Shown: in pieces, positions 17,870 through 26,979 of the stretch
Numbering within the stretch: the first letter of the stretch is position 1
How the letters are laid out: each line of letters starts with the position of its first letter
Source: Brevundimonas sp. UBA7664
Lineage (GTDB): Bacteria; Pseudomonadota; Alphaproteobacteria; Caulobacterales; Caulobacteraceae
Direction of reading: 5' to 3'
Assembly: GCF_002483305.1 (NCBI RefSeq)
Contig: NZ_DLHQ01000007.1
Span: 1-64,000 of the forward strand
DNA length: 64,000 nt
Program-made: the position numbers and the translations under genes
Notes under the pieces: generated by a model
Databases searched by the model: none
What the model saw: the letters and a program-made list of their open reading frames with translations, nothing else
What the model was told of the DNA's origin: nothing

Positions 17870-18838
17870 CTAAAGCCAGCGCGTCCGTTTGAACCGGATA
17901 TACAGCGCCGCGCAGGTTACGCCGATCAGCACCAGCACGGCGGGATAGCCCCAGACGCTTTCCAGCTCGGGCATGTGGGTGAAATTCATGCCGTAGATGC
18001 CGGCGACGGCGGTGGGAACGGCCAGGATGGCGGCCCAGGAGGCGAGCTGGCGGGTGATGACGCCCGTGCGCTGCTGCTCCAGCAGGCTGCTGAACTCGAA
18101 CACGGAACCGAGCACGTCGCGCAGGCCGTCGACCATGCCCTGGACGCGGCGCACATGGTCGAGCACGTCGCTGAAATACGGGCGCGCCGCGGCGTCGATT
18201 CCGGGCAGGTCCAGACGGATCAGCTTCGACACCACCTCGCCCGTCGGCGCGAGGATGCGCTGGAAGCGGATCAGCTGGCGGCGAATCTCGAAGATGCGTT
18301 TGACCTCGCCGCGGGCGAGGAAATTGTCCACCGCCCGCTGCTCCATCGCCAGCACCTCATCCTCGAGGGCCTCGCCCAGCGGCAGATAGCCGTCGACGAT
18401 GAAATCGAGGATGGCGTGCAGCACATAGTCGACGCCGTGGCTGAGCTGGGCCGGCGAGGATTCGAGCTGGAGCCGCAGGTCGGCGTGCCCGCGGCTCGAG
18501 GTGCGGCGGACGCTGATGATATGGCTGTGGCCGACGAAGATGGCGGTCTCGCCGTAGCGGATCGAGCCGTCTTCCAGCCAGGCCGTCCGGGCTACGACAA
18601 AGAGCTGGTCGCCGAAGACGTCCAGCTTGGGCAGCTGTTCGCCCTTGGCGGCGTCCTCGACGGCCAGCGGATGGAGGTCGTAGCTGGCCTGCAGGGTCTG
18701 CAGTTCTTCGAGAGTCGGATCGACCAGACCGATCCAGACGAACTGCGACTTGTCCTCGGGACAGTGAATCCGCTCGTCGATGGTCACGGGCCGGACCCGC
18801 TGACCGTGCTGATAGAGGTAGGCGGCGACGACGCTCAT
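17870..18838 (-). CDS. corA: CorA-type magnesium/cobalt transporter
   Basis: A 322-residue member of the CorA-MIT family. The soluble N-terminal domain and long stalk helices (about 150-250) lead to two C-terminal membrane helices, the first ending in the selectivity signature Y-G-M-N (282-285), followed by the short MPEL loop and the second helix. The C-terminus is basic (KRTRWL), as expected on the cytoplasmic side. It stands alone and is convergent with the small acidic gene, ten bases away. Confidence 0.93.
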   Translation of the reverse strand: MSVVAAYLYQHGQRVRPVTIDERIHCPEDKSQFVWIGLVDPTLEELQTLQASYDLHPLAVEDAAKGEQLPKLDVFGDQLFVVARTAWLEDGSIRYGETAIFVGHSHIISVRRTSSRGHADLRLQLESSPAQLSHGVDYVLHAILDFIVDGYLPLGEALEDEVLAMEQRAVDNFLARGEVKRIFEIRRQLIRFQRILAPTGEVVSKLIRLDLPGIDAAARPYFSDVLDHVRRVQGMVDGLRDVLGSVFEFSSLLEQQRTGVITRQLASWAAILAVPTAVAGIYGMNFTHMPELESVWGYPAVLVLIGVTCAALYIRFKRTRWL

Positions 18839-19108
18839 GGGGCAAGGCGTACAGCGGAAAGGCGCGCGTTAGAAGCTTCACGCGCTATCGCACCGCTTGA
18901 TCCCATCACCTCGACGCCGAGCCGTTCAAGACGGGCCAAATGGGCCTTCATCGCCGCAAGCTGCGCCGGTGGACGCCCCGCCCGTCCAGCGCGCCCGGCC
19001 GGCCGCGTTGGCCCCCGTTTCCGTCGGCATGGCGTTCACTGATGGTTTTCGCGCATAAGGGCGGCTGATTGACCGCCTCGCGAAGGCGGCGAGGAGTTCA
19101 AAGGTACA

Positions 19109-19771
19109 ATGGGCAAGGTATTGGGCGTTCTGGGCGGCATGGGACCGGCGGCGACGGTGGCCTTTCTGGCGCGTGTGCAGGCGCTGACGCCGGCCCAGGG
19201 CGACGCGGATCACATCCGCATCATCGCCGACATCAACCCGCAGGTGCCGGACCGCAACCGCGCGCCGGACGCCGCCGAGAAGATTCTGGGCCAGATGGCG
19301 ATGCGGCTGCGCGACGCCGGGGCCCAGGTGCTGGCCATGCCGTGCAACACCGCCCACGCCCAGGCGGCGGGGGTGAAGAAGATCGGCCTGCCCTTCATCG
19401 ACATGATCGCCGAGACCACCGAGGTCGCGACAGCGGGCGGGGCCAAGAAGATCGGCGTCCTGGCCACGCCGGGCGGCGAGGCGCTGTACACCAAGGCGCT
19501 GCAGGGCAAGGGGGCGAAGATCGTGCGTCTGAGCGGCGCGGCGCGCGAGGGCTTCATGGCCTGCGTCCATGCGGTGAAACGCGGCGACCTCGGCGAGGCG
19601 CCGCGCGCCGAGATGCGCCGTCTGGCCGCCCTGCTGGTCGCCGGCGGGGCCGAGGCGGTGATCGCCGGCTGCACCGAGGTGCCGCTGTTGCTGGGGGCGG
19701 AGGATGTCTCCGTGCCGCTGGTGGATTCGGCCGAGGTGCTGGCGCAGGCGTGTGTGGACCGGTGCAAATAG
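19109..19771 (+). CDS. Aspartate/glutamate racemase family protein
   Basis: A 220-residue racemase with the glycine-rich GVLGGMGPAAT start and the two catalytic cysteines in PCNTAH (Cys79) and GCTEVPLLL (Cys188), the arrangement of aspartate racemases (PLP-independent). It probably interconverts L- and D-aspartate. GGCGAGGAG lies upstream of the ATG. The 270 bases before it (18839-19108) show no convincing gene. The nucleoside hydrolase begins four bases after its stop. Confidence 0.87.
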   Translation: MGKVLGVLGGMGPAATVAFLARVQALTPAQGDADHIRIIADINPQVPDRNRAPDAAEKILGQMAMRLRDAGAQVLAMPCNTAHAQAAGVKKIGLPFIDMIAETTEVATAGGAKKIGVLATPGGEALYTKALQGKGAKIVRLSGAAREGFMACVHAVKRGDLGEAPRAEMRRLAALLVAGGAEAVIAGCTEVPLLLGAEDVSVPLVDSAEVLAQACVDRCK

Positions 19772-19775
19772 GCGC

Positions 19776-20723
19776 GTGACCCGACAGGCTCTCATCGTCG
19801 ACTGCGATCCCGGCGTGGACGACGCCGTGGCCCTGATGCTGGCCTTCGGTTCGCCGGCGTTCGAGCTGCTGGCCGTCACCGCCGTGGGCGGCAATGTGCC
19901 GGTGGTGAAGACGGCGCGGAATGCGCGGATGCTGCGCCAGATCGCCGGGCGCGCGGACGTGCCGGTGTTCATGGGCGCGGACCGGCCGCTGCGGCGCGAA
20001 CCGGCGGGGGCGGGTGAGTTTCACGGGGCCGAGGGGCTGGGCGACATGACGCCGTTCGAGCCCGACGCGCCGTGCGCGGACGGACATGCGGCCGACGCCA
20101 TCATCGATCTGGTCATGCGCCGGCCGGCGAAGTCGGTGGCGGTGGCCGTGCTGGGGCCATTGACCAATCTGGCGTTGGCGCTGCGCAAGGAACCGGCCCT
20201 GGCGGCGCGGCTCGGGCCTGTGGCGGTCATGGGCGGGGCGCGGTCGGAGGGCGGCAATATCACCGCCTCGGCCGAGTTCAACATCTGGGCCGATCCCGAG
20301 GCGGCGGCCGAGGTGCTGGCGACCGGCTGCGACGCCGTGCTGTTCGGGCTGGACGCGACGCATCAGGTGCGGGCGACCGAGGCGCGGATCGCGGCGCTGG
20401 AGACGGCGGGGACGCCGATGGCCGACGTGGCGGCCTCGATGATGCGGTTCTCGCAGCGGGTCGAGCGGCGGATCGTGGGCTGGGACGCGCCGCCGGTGCA
20501 TGACCCCTGTCCGGTGGCCTGGCTGCTGCAGCCTGACCTGTTCGCGCTGAAACCCTGCCGGATCGCGGTCGAGACCGAAAGCGACCTGACGCGGGGTCAT
20601 ACGGCGGTCGAGTTCCGCGCGGCCGTGGCGGGATCGCTGCCGCACCGCTGGGCGGTTTCGGCCGACGCGGACGGGGTCTTCGGCCTGGTTGCCCGCGCCG
20701 TCGGGCAGCGCCGGACAATCTGA
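19776..20723 (+). CDS. Inosine/uridine-preferring nucleoside hydrolase
   Basis: A 315-residue hydrolase that splits nucleosides into base and ribose. The calcium-binding Asp cluster DCDPGVDD (residues 9-16) is intact, as are the NLALALR helix and the ASAEFNIWADPEAA loop. GTG 19776 is the start: it gives the family N-terminus and lies four bases after the racemase stop, so the pair is an operon. The ribokinase at 22173 could use the ribose released, a suggestive but unproven link. Confidence 0.9.
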   Translation: MTRQALIVDCDPGVDDAVALMLAFGSPAFELLAVTAVGGNVPVVKTARNARMLRQIAGRADVPVFMGADRPLRREPAGAGEFHGAEGLGDMTPFEPDAPCADGHAADAIIDLVMRRPAKSVAVAVLGPLTNLALALRKEPALAARLGPVAVMGGARSEGGNITASAEFNIWADPEAAAEVLATGCDAVLFGLDATHQVRATEARIAALETAGTPMADVAASMMRFSQRVERRIVGWDAPPVHDPCPVAWLLQPDLFALKPCRIAVETESDLTRGHTAVEFRAAVAGSLPHRWAVSADADGVFGLVARAVGQRRTI

Positions 20724-20845
20724 CGCAGGCCGGTACGGCCAGGGTTTGCGCTGGCGCAAGGCTGCCGTCCGGGGCCGGGACCAGGACATCCATGACGCTC
20801 GCACCGGCCGCATGTCGCGTCCGGACCGCGTCGTGGAAGACGAAG

Positions 20846-21514
20846 ATGAAACGGAACATGACGCTGGCGGCCGCAGTGGCGGTGATGACGCTGGCGACCG
20901 GCGCCGCGAGCGGCGCCATGGCCCAGACCGCCAACGACTGGCAGGTCGCGCGCAAGGGCGACTGGATCGTCACCGGACGCCTGACCGACGTGTCCAGCAG
21001 CGCCGACGATTCGATCTTCACCTCGGGCGGCGTGGACACCGGCCTGAACGTCGATGTCGAACACGACATCATGCCGACGCTGGGCTTCACCTATTTTCTG
21101 ACCGACCACATCTCGGTCGAGGCCATCCTCGGCGCGACCCAGCATGAGATCCGGGCCCAGGGCCCCGGCCCGGACGTCGCGGTGCACGAGACCTGGGTGC
21201 TCCCGCCGGTGGTGACCCTGCAATACCGGCCCATGCCCGAGGCGCGCGTCAGCCCCTATGTCGGGGCGGGGATCAACTACATGCTGTTCTTCGACGGCGA
21301 GGACAAGAACGGCTTCACCGTCGATCTGGAGGACGGCTTCGGCTACGCCCTGCAGGCCGGGGCGGATGTCGCCATCACCGGACCCTGGACCCTGAATGTC
21401 GACGTCAAGAAGGTGTGGTTCGACACCGAGGCGACGGTCAACGGCGGGGCCCTGACGAGCGATGTCAATCTCGATCCGTGGGTCGTGTCGGTCGGCTTCG
21501 GCCGTAAATTCTAG
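20846..21514 (+). CDS. OmpW-family outer-membrane protein
   Basis: A 222-residue precursor with a clear signal peptide (residues 1-26, cut after AMA) and eight beta-strand-like amphipathic stretches. Family marks include the HDIMPTLGFTYFLTDHISVEAI segment, the PYVGAGINYMLFF strand and the WVVSVGFGRKF C-terminus ending in Phe. OmpW forms a narrow barrel for small hydrophobic molecules and often responds to stress. Start at ATG 20846, because the longer frame would place 18 extra residues before the signal peptide. Confidence 0.88.
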   Translation: MKRNMTLAAAVAVMTLATGAASGAMAQTANDWQVARKGDWIVTGRLTDVSSSADDSIFTSGGVDTGLNVDVEHDIMPTLGFTYFLTDHISVEAILGATQHEIRAQGPGPDVAVHETWVLPPVVTLQYRPMPEARVSPYVGAGINYMLFFDGEDKNGFTVDLEDGFGYALQAGADVAITGPWTLNVDVKKVWFDTEATVNGGALTSDVNLDPWVVSVGFGRKF

Positions 21515-21629
21515 ACGCCCGGACGCCGGATCGGCTGGCGGCGCGGCCGCGGCGGGGGCTATAACGCCTTCGTCCGGTCGCGCCGTTTTGCTGTCCACCG
21601 AGCGCGAACGCGAACGTGAGGAGGCCCCG

Positions 21630-22157
21630 ATGACGGAGACGACCGAAGTCACGCCCATTCATGGCGGCGCGGTCGCGGCCGTGGCGGAGTTGCTGGGGTC
21701 CGCGCGGCTGATGGCCCTGGGCGTCAACCGGCCCGACGGCTGGCCGCAGGTGACGACGATCGGCTACGTCAACGACGGGCTGAAGCTGTATTTCGTGATC
21801 GCCCGCGACAGCCAGAAATTCCGCAACATCCAGTCCGACCCGCGGGTCTCGGTCGCGATCCGGCCCGAAGGCGCCGACGCCGACACCGTGGGCGTGTCCC
21901 TGGCCGGGCGAGCGGTCGAGATCACCGACCTGGCCGAGGTCGAGCGGCTGAACCGGATGGTGTTCGAGCGCTATCCGGAGGGCCGCGCCTTCTGCCCGAG
22001 TGGGTCGTCGGTGGCGGTGATGCGGCTGTCGCCCGAGATCGTGGCCCCCGTGGCGGTGATCGGCGGACGCAGCCGGGCCCAGACCTACGCCATCGGACCC
22101 GGCGGGGCGCCCGCGCCGAACCCCGGCGCGGGCGTGGGCGTCTCGCGCCTGTTCTGA
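21630..22157 (+). CDS. Pyridoxamine 5'-phosphate oxidase-like flavoprotein
   Basis: A 175-residue split-beta-barrel protein. Residues 20-110 carry the family pattern (LMALGVNRPDGWPQVTTIGY, FVIARDSQKFRNIQ), ending with an acidic-to-Ala stretch. GAGGAGG precedes the ATG. Such proteins bind FMN, F420 or haem; the true substrate cannot be read from the sequence. It is followed by ribokinase 15 bases later on the same strand. Confidence 0.82.
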   Translation: MTETTEVTPIHGGAVAAVAELLGSARLMALGVNRPDGWPQVTTIGYVNDGLKLYFVIARDSQKFRNIQSDPRVSVAIRPEGADADTVGVSLAGRAVEITDLAEVERLNRMVFERYPEGRAFCPSGSSVAVMRLSPEIVAPVAVIGGRSRAQTYAIGPGGAPAPNPGAGVGVSRLF

Positions 22158-22172
22158 CCGGGAGGTGACGCG

Positions 22173-23015
22173 TTGAGGATCACGGTCGTCGGGTCGATCA
22201 ATCTGGATTTCGTCGCCAGCGCGCCGCATCTGCCGCGCGCGGGCGAAACCGTGACCGGGGCGACCCTGGCGCGGCATCCGGGCGGCAAGGGCGCCAACCA
22301 GGCGCTGGCGGCGCAGCGGCTGGGCGCCGAGGTCTGCATGATCGGCCGGGTCGGGCGCGACGGGATGGCCGAGGAGGCGATGGCCCTGCTGCTGGCCGAG
22401 GACGTCGATGTGGGTGGGGTGATCACCGACGCCGCGGCGCCGACCGGCGTGGCCCTGATCGCGGTCGATCCCGAGGGCGAGAACCAGATCGTGGTGGCGG
22501 CGGGCGCCAATCACAGCGCCATGCCCGAACAGCTGCCGGCGCGGATCGAGACGCCGCTGATCCTGCAGCTGGAGCTGCCGATCGAGACGGTCGAGGCGGC
22601 GGCGGGGCGGGCGACCGAGTTCGTCTGCGTCAACCTGGCCCCGGCCGCGCCGGTGTCGGACCAGCTGCTGCGCCGGGCCGACCTGCTGGTGGTCAATGAG
22701 ACCGAAGCGGAATTCTATGGCGAGCTGCTGCACCAGGGCGGCGGGCGGGTGATCGTGACCCTGGGCGCGCGCGGGGCCGTCATGCTGCAGCGCGGGTCCG
22801 AGATCGCGCGGGCGACGCCCCCGAAGGTCAGGGCCGTCGATGCGACCGGCGCCGGCGACTGTTTCGTCGGCGCGATCTGCGTCGCCCTGCTGGAAGGCAT
22901 GGAGCCCGAAGCGGCGCTGCGGTTCGCCTGCGCGGCGGGGGCGATCGCCGCGACCCGGCCGGGGGCCCAGCCGTCGATGCCGACTCGGGCGGAGGTCGAG
23001 GCGATCCTGGCCTAG
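22173..23015 (+). CDS. rbsK: Ribokinase (PfkB family)
   Basis: A 280-residue sugar kinase. Both PfkB signatures are present: HPGGKGANQALAAQRLG near residue 40 and DATGAGDCFVGAI near 230, which carries the catalytic Asp of GAGD. Ribokinase-type opening VGSINLDFV. The start is TTG 22173, supported by GGGAGG eight bases upstream, as no in-frame ATG or GTG is near. Ribose is likely; fructose or another pentose cannot be excluded. Its TAG stop shares the bases CTAG with the stop of the convergent aldolase gene. Confidence 0.85.
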   Translation: MRITVVGSINLDFVASAPHLPRAGETVTGATLARHPGGKGANQALAAQRLGAEVCMIGRVGRDGMAEEAMALLLAEDVDVGGVITDAAAPTGVALIAVDPEGENQIVVAAGANHSAMPEQLPARIETPLILQLELPIETVEAAAGRATEFVCVNLAPAAPVSDQLLRRADLLVVNETEAEFYGELLHQGGGRVIVTLGARGAVMLQRGSEIARATPPKVRAVDATGAGDCFVGAICVALLEGMEPEAALRFACAAGAIAATRPGAQPSMPTRAEVEAILA

Positions 23016-23686
23016 CGGGAAGCCCGGAAGGCGGCGATGGCGTCCACGGTCTGGCGCACTTGGGCCTCAATCGCCGCCCAGTCGCCGGCCTTGACCGCGG
23101 CGTCGGTGACCAGTTTCGAGCCCATGCCGGCGGCGACGATGCCGGCGCCGAACCATTTGGCGATGCTGGCCGCGTCGGGGTCGACGCCGCCCGTGGGCAT
23201 GATCTTCGTCCACGGCATCGGGCCCATGACCGCCTTGACGAAGTCCGGGCCGCCGACGCTGGCGCCGGGGAAGAGTTTGACGATCTCGCAGCCCAGTTCA
23301 TGGGCCTGGCCGATCTCGGTGACCGAGCCGCAGCCGGGGAAATAGGCCGCCATGCGCCGGTTGCAGACGCGGGCGACCTCGGGGACGAGGCAGGGACTGA
23401 CCACGAAACGGGCGCCGCGGTTGAGGTAGAGGCTGGCCGTACCGGCATCGACCACGGATCCGATGCCGAGGATGATGTGGGGATCGGTCTTCTGCAGCTC
23501 GCGCGCTATATCGCCGAACAGGTCGCAGGCGAAATCGCCGCGATTGGTGAACTCGATCACCGGCGCGCCGCCGCGGGCGCAGGCGCGGATGACGTTCAGG
23601 CAGACGTCCGCGTCCGGATGGTAGAAAACGGGGGCCACGCCCTGGGCGGTCAGGGCGGTCAGGACGGTCAGGCGGTCGTGGCGCAT
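23012..23686 (-). CDS. KDPG/KDPGal-type aldolase
   Basis: A 224-residue class I aldolase of the Eda/DgoA family. The catalytic residues align with E. coli Eda in position as well as kind: Glu45 and Arg49 in IEFTNRG, and Schiff-base Lys137 in EIVKLFPG; PTGGV closes the phosphate site. It could split KDPG made by the zwf-pgl-edd operon at 32-36 kb, or a related keto-deoxy acid. The FYHPDADV and PGCGSVTEI regions differ from typical Eda, so a 4-hydroxy-2-oxoglutarate or KDPGal role is possible. Confidence 0.82.
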   Translation of the reverse strand: MRHDRLTVLTALTAQGVAPVFYHPDADVCLNVIRACARGGAPVIEFTNRGDFACDLFGDIARELQKTDPHIILGIGSVVDAGTASLYLNRGARFVVSPCLVPEVARVCNRRMAAYFPGCGSVTEIGQAHELGCEIVKLFPGASVGGPDFVKAVMGPMPWTKIMPTGGVDPDAASIAKWFGAGIVAAGMGSKLVTDAAVKAGDWAAIEAQVRQTVDAIAAFRASR

Positions 23687-23831
23687 GGAATACCTTTGTC
23701 CGCTCATCCCGACGACAGCCGGGATCCGGTTCTGAGAGCGATCGGTCGGACCGGGATCGCACCGCAGCCTATCCCACGCAATGCGCCTCGTGAAAGCACG
23801 CGGACGCGGCTTTCGTCGGGTGCGGCGGAAC

Positions 23832-24446
23832 TTATTGTTTCGCGGCCGGCTCGGCCGGCTCCTGTTCCGTGCGCAGGGCCGAGCGCAGGTCTTCGAGGTG
23901 GCGGCGGTAGCCGTCGCCGTCGCCGAAATCCTCGAAGCCGTCATAGCGCGTATGGGCGCCCACGACCCGGCGGGTGTGTTTGATCGGGCACCAGTACTGT
24001 TCGGTGCGCGACGCCACCTCGCGGACATAGGCGATGACGCCGTTGACGTAGGAGCAGTAGGCGCAGTTCAGCTTCTCGAGCGCGTTGAGGTAGGGCAGGC
24101 CGTTGCGGTCGAAATTCATGTAGCGCCCGCGATGCACCTGGGGGATGCGGTAAACCCGGAAGCAGATCGCCTGGTAGAGCGACACCCAGAGATCCACGAG
24201 CGCGAAGGGGATGATCAGCGAATAGATCACCGGCGCCGTCACCGCGACCAGCAGGGGCGAGCTGAACATGTAGTTGAGCAGGCGGGTGCGGCGCTCCGTC
24301 AGGCGGCGGATGGCCTCTTCCTCGAAGCGGGCCCGGCCGTGCTCGAGCCCGAACCGGAAGCCCGAGCGCTGTTTGGAGAATTCGACCTCGAGCTCGTGCT
24401 CGAGCGACCGGATGCGGTCGATGAGGGCGTCGACGCGGTTGGGCAT
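23832..24446 (-). CDS. Conserved membrane protein with cysteine motifs
   Basis: A 204-residue protein. A charged N-terminal helix (1-55, likely coiled coil) leads into one or two membrane segments (about 62-95), then a soluble part with CAYCSYVNG near residue 128 and QYWCPIKH near 149. These cysteines could bind a metal or haem. The whole sequence has the look of a widely conserved proteobacterial protein. No function is known to me. It is flanked by non-overlapping genes. Confidence 0.72.
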   Translation of the reverse strand: MPNRVDALIDRIRSLEHELEVEFSKQRSGFRFGLEHGRARFEEEAIRRLTERRTRLLNYMFSSPLLVAVTAPVIYSLIIPFALVDLWVSLYQAICFRVYRIPQVHRGRYMNFDRNGLPYLNALEKLNCAYCSYVNGVIAYVREVASRTEQYWCPIKHTRRVVGAHTRYDGFEDFGDGDGYRRHLEDLRSALRTEQEPAEPAAKQ

Positions 24447-24552
24447 GCACGCTCCCGGAGCCTTGCGCCGACTGCCCCCTGGCGCGGCGCGATCAGGAGC
24501 AAGCGCCTGACCGGTCAGGATCTCAGCCTAGCACCTCGCCGGCGTCAGCGCG

Positions 24553-25374
24553 TCAGCCCTTGTGAGCGAGGGCCACGATGCGGTTCACCAGCGGGCTGTC
24601 CTTGTCGAACAGCGGGTCCAGCACGGTGAAATGGTTCAGGCCGGGCAGGGCCTCGTACCGGGTCTCGACGCCGTTGGCGCCCCAGTGGTCCGCCATCATC
24701 CGCGACTGGCGCAGGAACTCCGGGCTCTCGTCGCCGCCGACGATGCAGTCCAGCACCGTGCCGCCGGGGGTGGAGCCGTTGGGGACCGGCCAGTGGATCG
24801 GCGACAGGGCGGCGGCCTCCCGTTCGTCGAGGTCGAGGGCGGTGTTCAGCGAGGTCGGGATCAGGGGGGCGAGGTCGAAGACGCCGCTGATGGCGACGGC
24901 GGCCGAGGCGCGGCCTTCGGACAGCATGCAGGCCGCCATATGCCCGCCGGCGGAATGGCCGAAGACGACGGGCCGGGCGCCGCTGCGCTCGCGGACGGCT
25001 TCGACTGCGGTGCGGACCTGGCGCAGGATCACCCCGAGGCGGACGGCGGGGCAGAGGTCGTAGGAGGGTATGGCGAGGCTGACGCCGTGTGCGAGGAAGG
25101 TGGGGGCGATCCCGCTGAACCAGCCCTTGTCCAGCGCCTGCCAGTAGCCGCCGTGCAGGAAGACGGCGACCGGGGCTCCGGGCGCCGCCTCGAACAGGTC
25201 CAACACCTCGCGCGGACCGGGCCCGTAGGCGATCTCCAGCGGCGGCCGGGCGGCCTCGGCGGTCTCGCGCCACATCGCCATGACGGCGGGGTGGTCGGGC
25301 ACGCGGGCGCGGTTGTTGTATTCGGCTTCAGGATCGAGGGTCGAGGGTCGAGGGTCGAGGGTGGGGCCGCTCAT
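24553..25374 (-). CDS. Alpha/beta-hydrolase, kynurenine formamidase-like
   Basis: A 273-residue hydrolase with the oxyanion HGGYW motif (residues 74-78), nucleophile Ser141 in GHSAGGH, an Asp near 224 in GGDESPEF and a late GLNHF with the catalytic His. This set is typical of the arylformamidase/esterase group, so N-formylkynurenine is one candidate substrate; no kyn genes are nearby. AAGGAA precedes ATG 25374. Residues 5-15 are encoded by a tandem 7-bp repeat (see 25333), an added N-terminal extension. Confidence 0.8.
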   Translation of the reverse strand: MSGPTLDPRPSTLDPEAEYNNRARVPDHPAVMAMWRETAEAARPPLEIAYGPGPREVLDLFEAAPGAPVAVFLHGGYWQALDKGWFSGIAPTFLAHGVSLAIPSYDLCPAVRLGVILRQVRTAVEAVRERSGARPVVFGHSAGGHMAACMLSEGRASAAVAISGVFDLAPLIPTSLNTALDLDEREAAALSPIHWPVPNGSTPGGTVLDCIVGGDESPEFLRQSRMMADHWGANGVETRYEALPGLNHFTVLDPLFDKDSPLVNRIVALAHKG

Positions 25375-25475
25375 CGGATTTCCTTACGCATCAACTCGCC
25401 TTACCCTGCCGCCCGCGTATAGAGGTCTGGTGACCGGGTCCCTCGACCCTTGCCCCTCGCCTCTCGACCCTCGGA
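25333..25475. repeat. Tandem 7-bp repeats in inverted arms, GTCGAGG/CCTCGAC
   Basis: Four GTCGAGG-type heptamers (25333-25360) are answered by five CCT-type heptamers (CCTCGAC, CCTTGCC, CCTCGCC, TCTCGAC, CCTCGGA) at 25441-25475 in the opposite orientation. The first arm lies inside the N-terminal codons of the hydrolase gene; the second ends nine bases before the next ATG. Confidence 0.85.
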
Positions 25476-25483
25476 TAACCGCC

Positions 25484-25741
25484 ATGATGACCGCCATCTT
25501 CGTCTTCATCAAATGCGAGCTGGGCCACGCCAATGATGTGGCGGCCGATATGGTGGACAATGTCGAGCACGTCTCGGAGGTCTATTCGACCTCGGGCCAG
25601 TACGACCTTCTGGCCAAATTCCAGCTGCCGAAGGAGATGGATATCGGGACGTTCGTGACGAAGTCGGTGCAGACGCGGCCGAACATCCGCGACACCTTCA
25701 CGGTGATCACCTTCTCGCCGTTCCTGCCCCGCGGCGGCTGA
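25484..25741 (+). CDS. Stand-alone Lrp/AsnC ligand-binding (RAM) domain protein
   Basis: An 85-residue protein consisting only of the alpha/beta RAM domain that binds amino acids in Lrp/AsnC regulators (FVFIKCELGHANDVA, then VYSTSGQYDLLAKF and TRPNIRDTFTVITF). There is no DNA-binding part. Such proteins may bind effectors or pair with full-length Lrp proteins. The start could be ATG 25484 or 25487. Confidence 0.85.
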   Translation: MMTAIFVFIKCELGHANDVAADMVDNVEHVSEVYSTSGQYDLLAKFQLPKEMDIGTFVTKSVQTRPNIRDTFTVITFSPFLPRGG

Positions 25742-25790
25742 CGCTACGTCACCGGTGAATCGCTGCTAAACCTCCCCGCAGGAGGCCGAC

Positions 25791-26975
25791 ATGACCGATC
25801 TCGATACATTCCGCGCGGAGACCCGCGCCTGGCTTGAGGCCAACTGTCCCGCGGAATGCCGCGGGCCGGTGGAGAGCGACGAGGACCGGGTCTGGGGCGG
25901 GCGCAACGCCGTCTTTCCGACCCCGGCGCACAAGGTCTGGCTCGACCGGATGGGCGCCAAGGGCTGGACGGCGCCGGAGTGGCCGGCCGAATACGGCGGC
26001 GGCGGGCTGAGCCGCGAACAGGCCAAGGTGCTGGGCTCGGAGATGCGCCGCATCGACGCCCAGGCGCCGCTGGCCAGTTTCGGGGTCTGGATGCTGGGGC
26101 CGGCGCTGCTGGCCTTCGGGACCGAGGAACAGAAGCAGCGCTTCCTGCCCGAGATCGTGCGTGGCGAAATCCGCTGGTGCCAGGGCTATTCCGAGCCGGG
26201 CGCGGGCTCCGATCTGGCGTCGATCCAGACGCGGGCCGAGGACCGGGGCGACCACTGGATCGTCAACGGCCAGAAGGTCTGGACGTCCTATGCCGACAAG
26301 GCCGACTGGATCTTCTGCCTGGTGCGGACCGATCCCGAGGCGCCGAAGCATCTGGGCATTTCGTTTGTCCTGTTCGACATGGCGACGAAGGGGGTGAGTA
26401 CGCGGCCGATCACCCTGATCAGCGGCAAGAGCCCGTTCTGCGAGACCTTCTTCGACGATGTGCGGGTCGAGAAGGCCAATCTGGTCGGGACGCTGAACCG
26501 CGGCTGGGACGTGGCCAAACATCTGCTGGCGCATGAGCGGACCATGATCGGGGCCATGGGTGAGCTGGGCGGCGGGCGTCCTCTGGGTCAGGTGGCGACC
26601 GGGTCAATCGGGATGGACGACGAAGGCCGGCTGGATGACGGGATGCTCCGGGCCCGGATCGCCGAAATGGAGATCGACGCCGCGGCCTTCCGCCTGGCCA
26701 TGGAGCGGGCCGGGGATCAGGTGAAGGCGGGGCAGGCCCATCCGGCCATCGCCTCGATGCTGAAATACTATGGCTCGGAGCTGAACAAGCGGCGCCACGA
26801 ATTGCTGATGGCGGCCGGCGGATCGGACGCGCTGGAGTGGGAAGGCGAGCGGTCGCGCGGCGGCAAGGCGGCGCGCGACTGGCTGCGGACCAAGGCCAAT
26901 TCGATCGAGGGCGGGACCTCGGAGGTTCAGCTGAACATCATCGCCAAACACCTGCTTCAGCTGCCGGGAGCCTGA
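25791..26975 (+). CDS. Acyl-CoA dehydrogenase, catalytic subunit of a pair
   Basis: A 394-residue acyl-CoA dehydrogenase with the usual N-terminal helical, middle beta (WCQGYSEPGAGSDLASIQT) and C-terminal helical domains. The catalytic base is probably Glu373 in SIEGGTSEVQ, which also marks the family signature. It transfers electrons from an acyl-CoA to FAD and on to ETF. GCAGGAGG precedes the ATG. It is followed after four bases by a second dehydrogenase; the two probably form one complex. Confidence 0.9.
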   Translation: MTDLDTFRAETRAWLEANCPAECRGPVESDEDRVWGGRNAVFPTPAHKVWLDRMGAKGWTAPEWPAEYGGGGLSREQAKVLGSEMRRIDAQAPLASFGVWMLGPALLAFGTEEQKQRFLPEIVRGEIRWCQGYSEPGAGSDLASIQTRAEDRGDHWIVNGQKVWTSYADKADWIFCLVRTDPEAPKHLGISFVLFDMATKGVSTRPITLISGKSPFCETFFDDVRVEKANLVGTLNRGWDVAKHLLAHERTMIGAMGELGGGRPLGQVATGSIGMDDEGRLDDGMLRARIAEMEIDAAAFRLAMERAGDQVKAGQAHPAIASMLKYYGSELNKRRHELLMAAGGSDALEWEGERSRGGKAARDWLRTKANSIEGGTSEVQLNIIAKHLLQLPGA

Positions 26976-26979
26976 GCCC

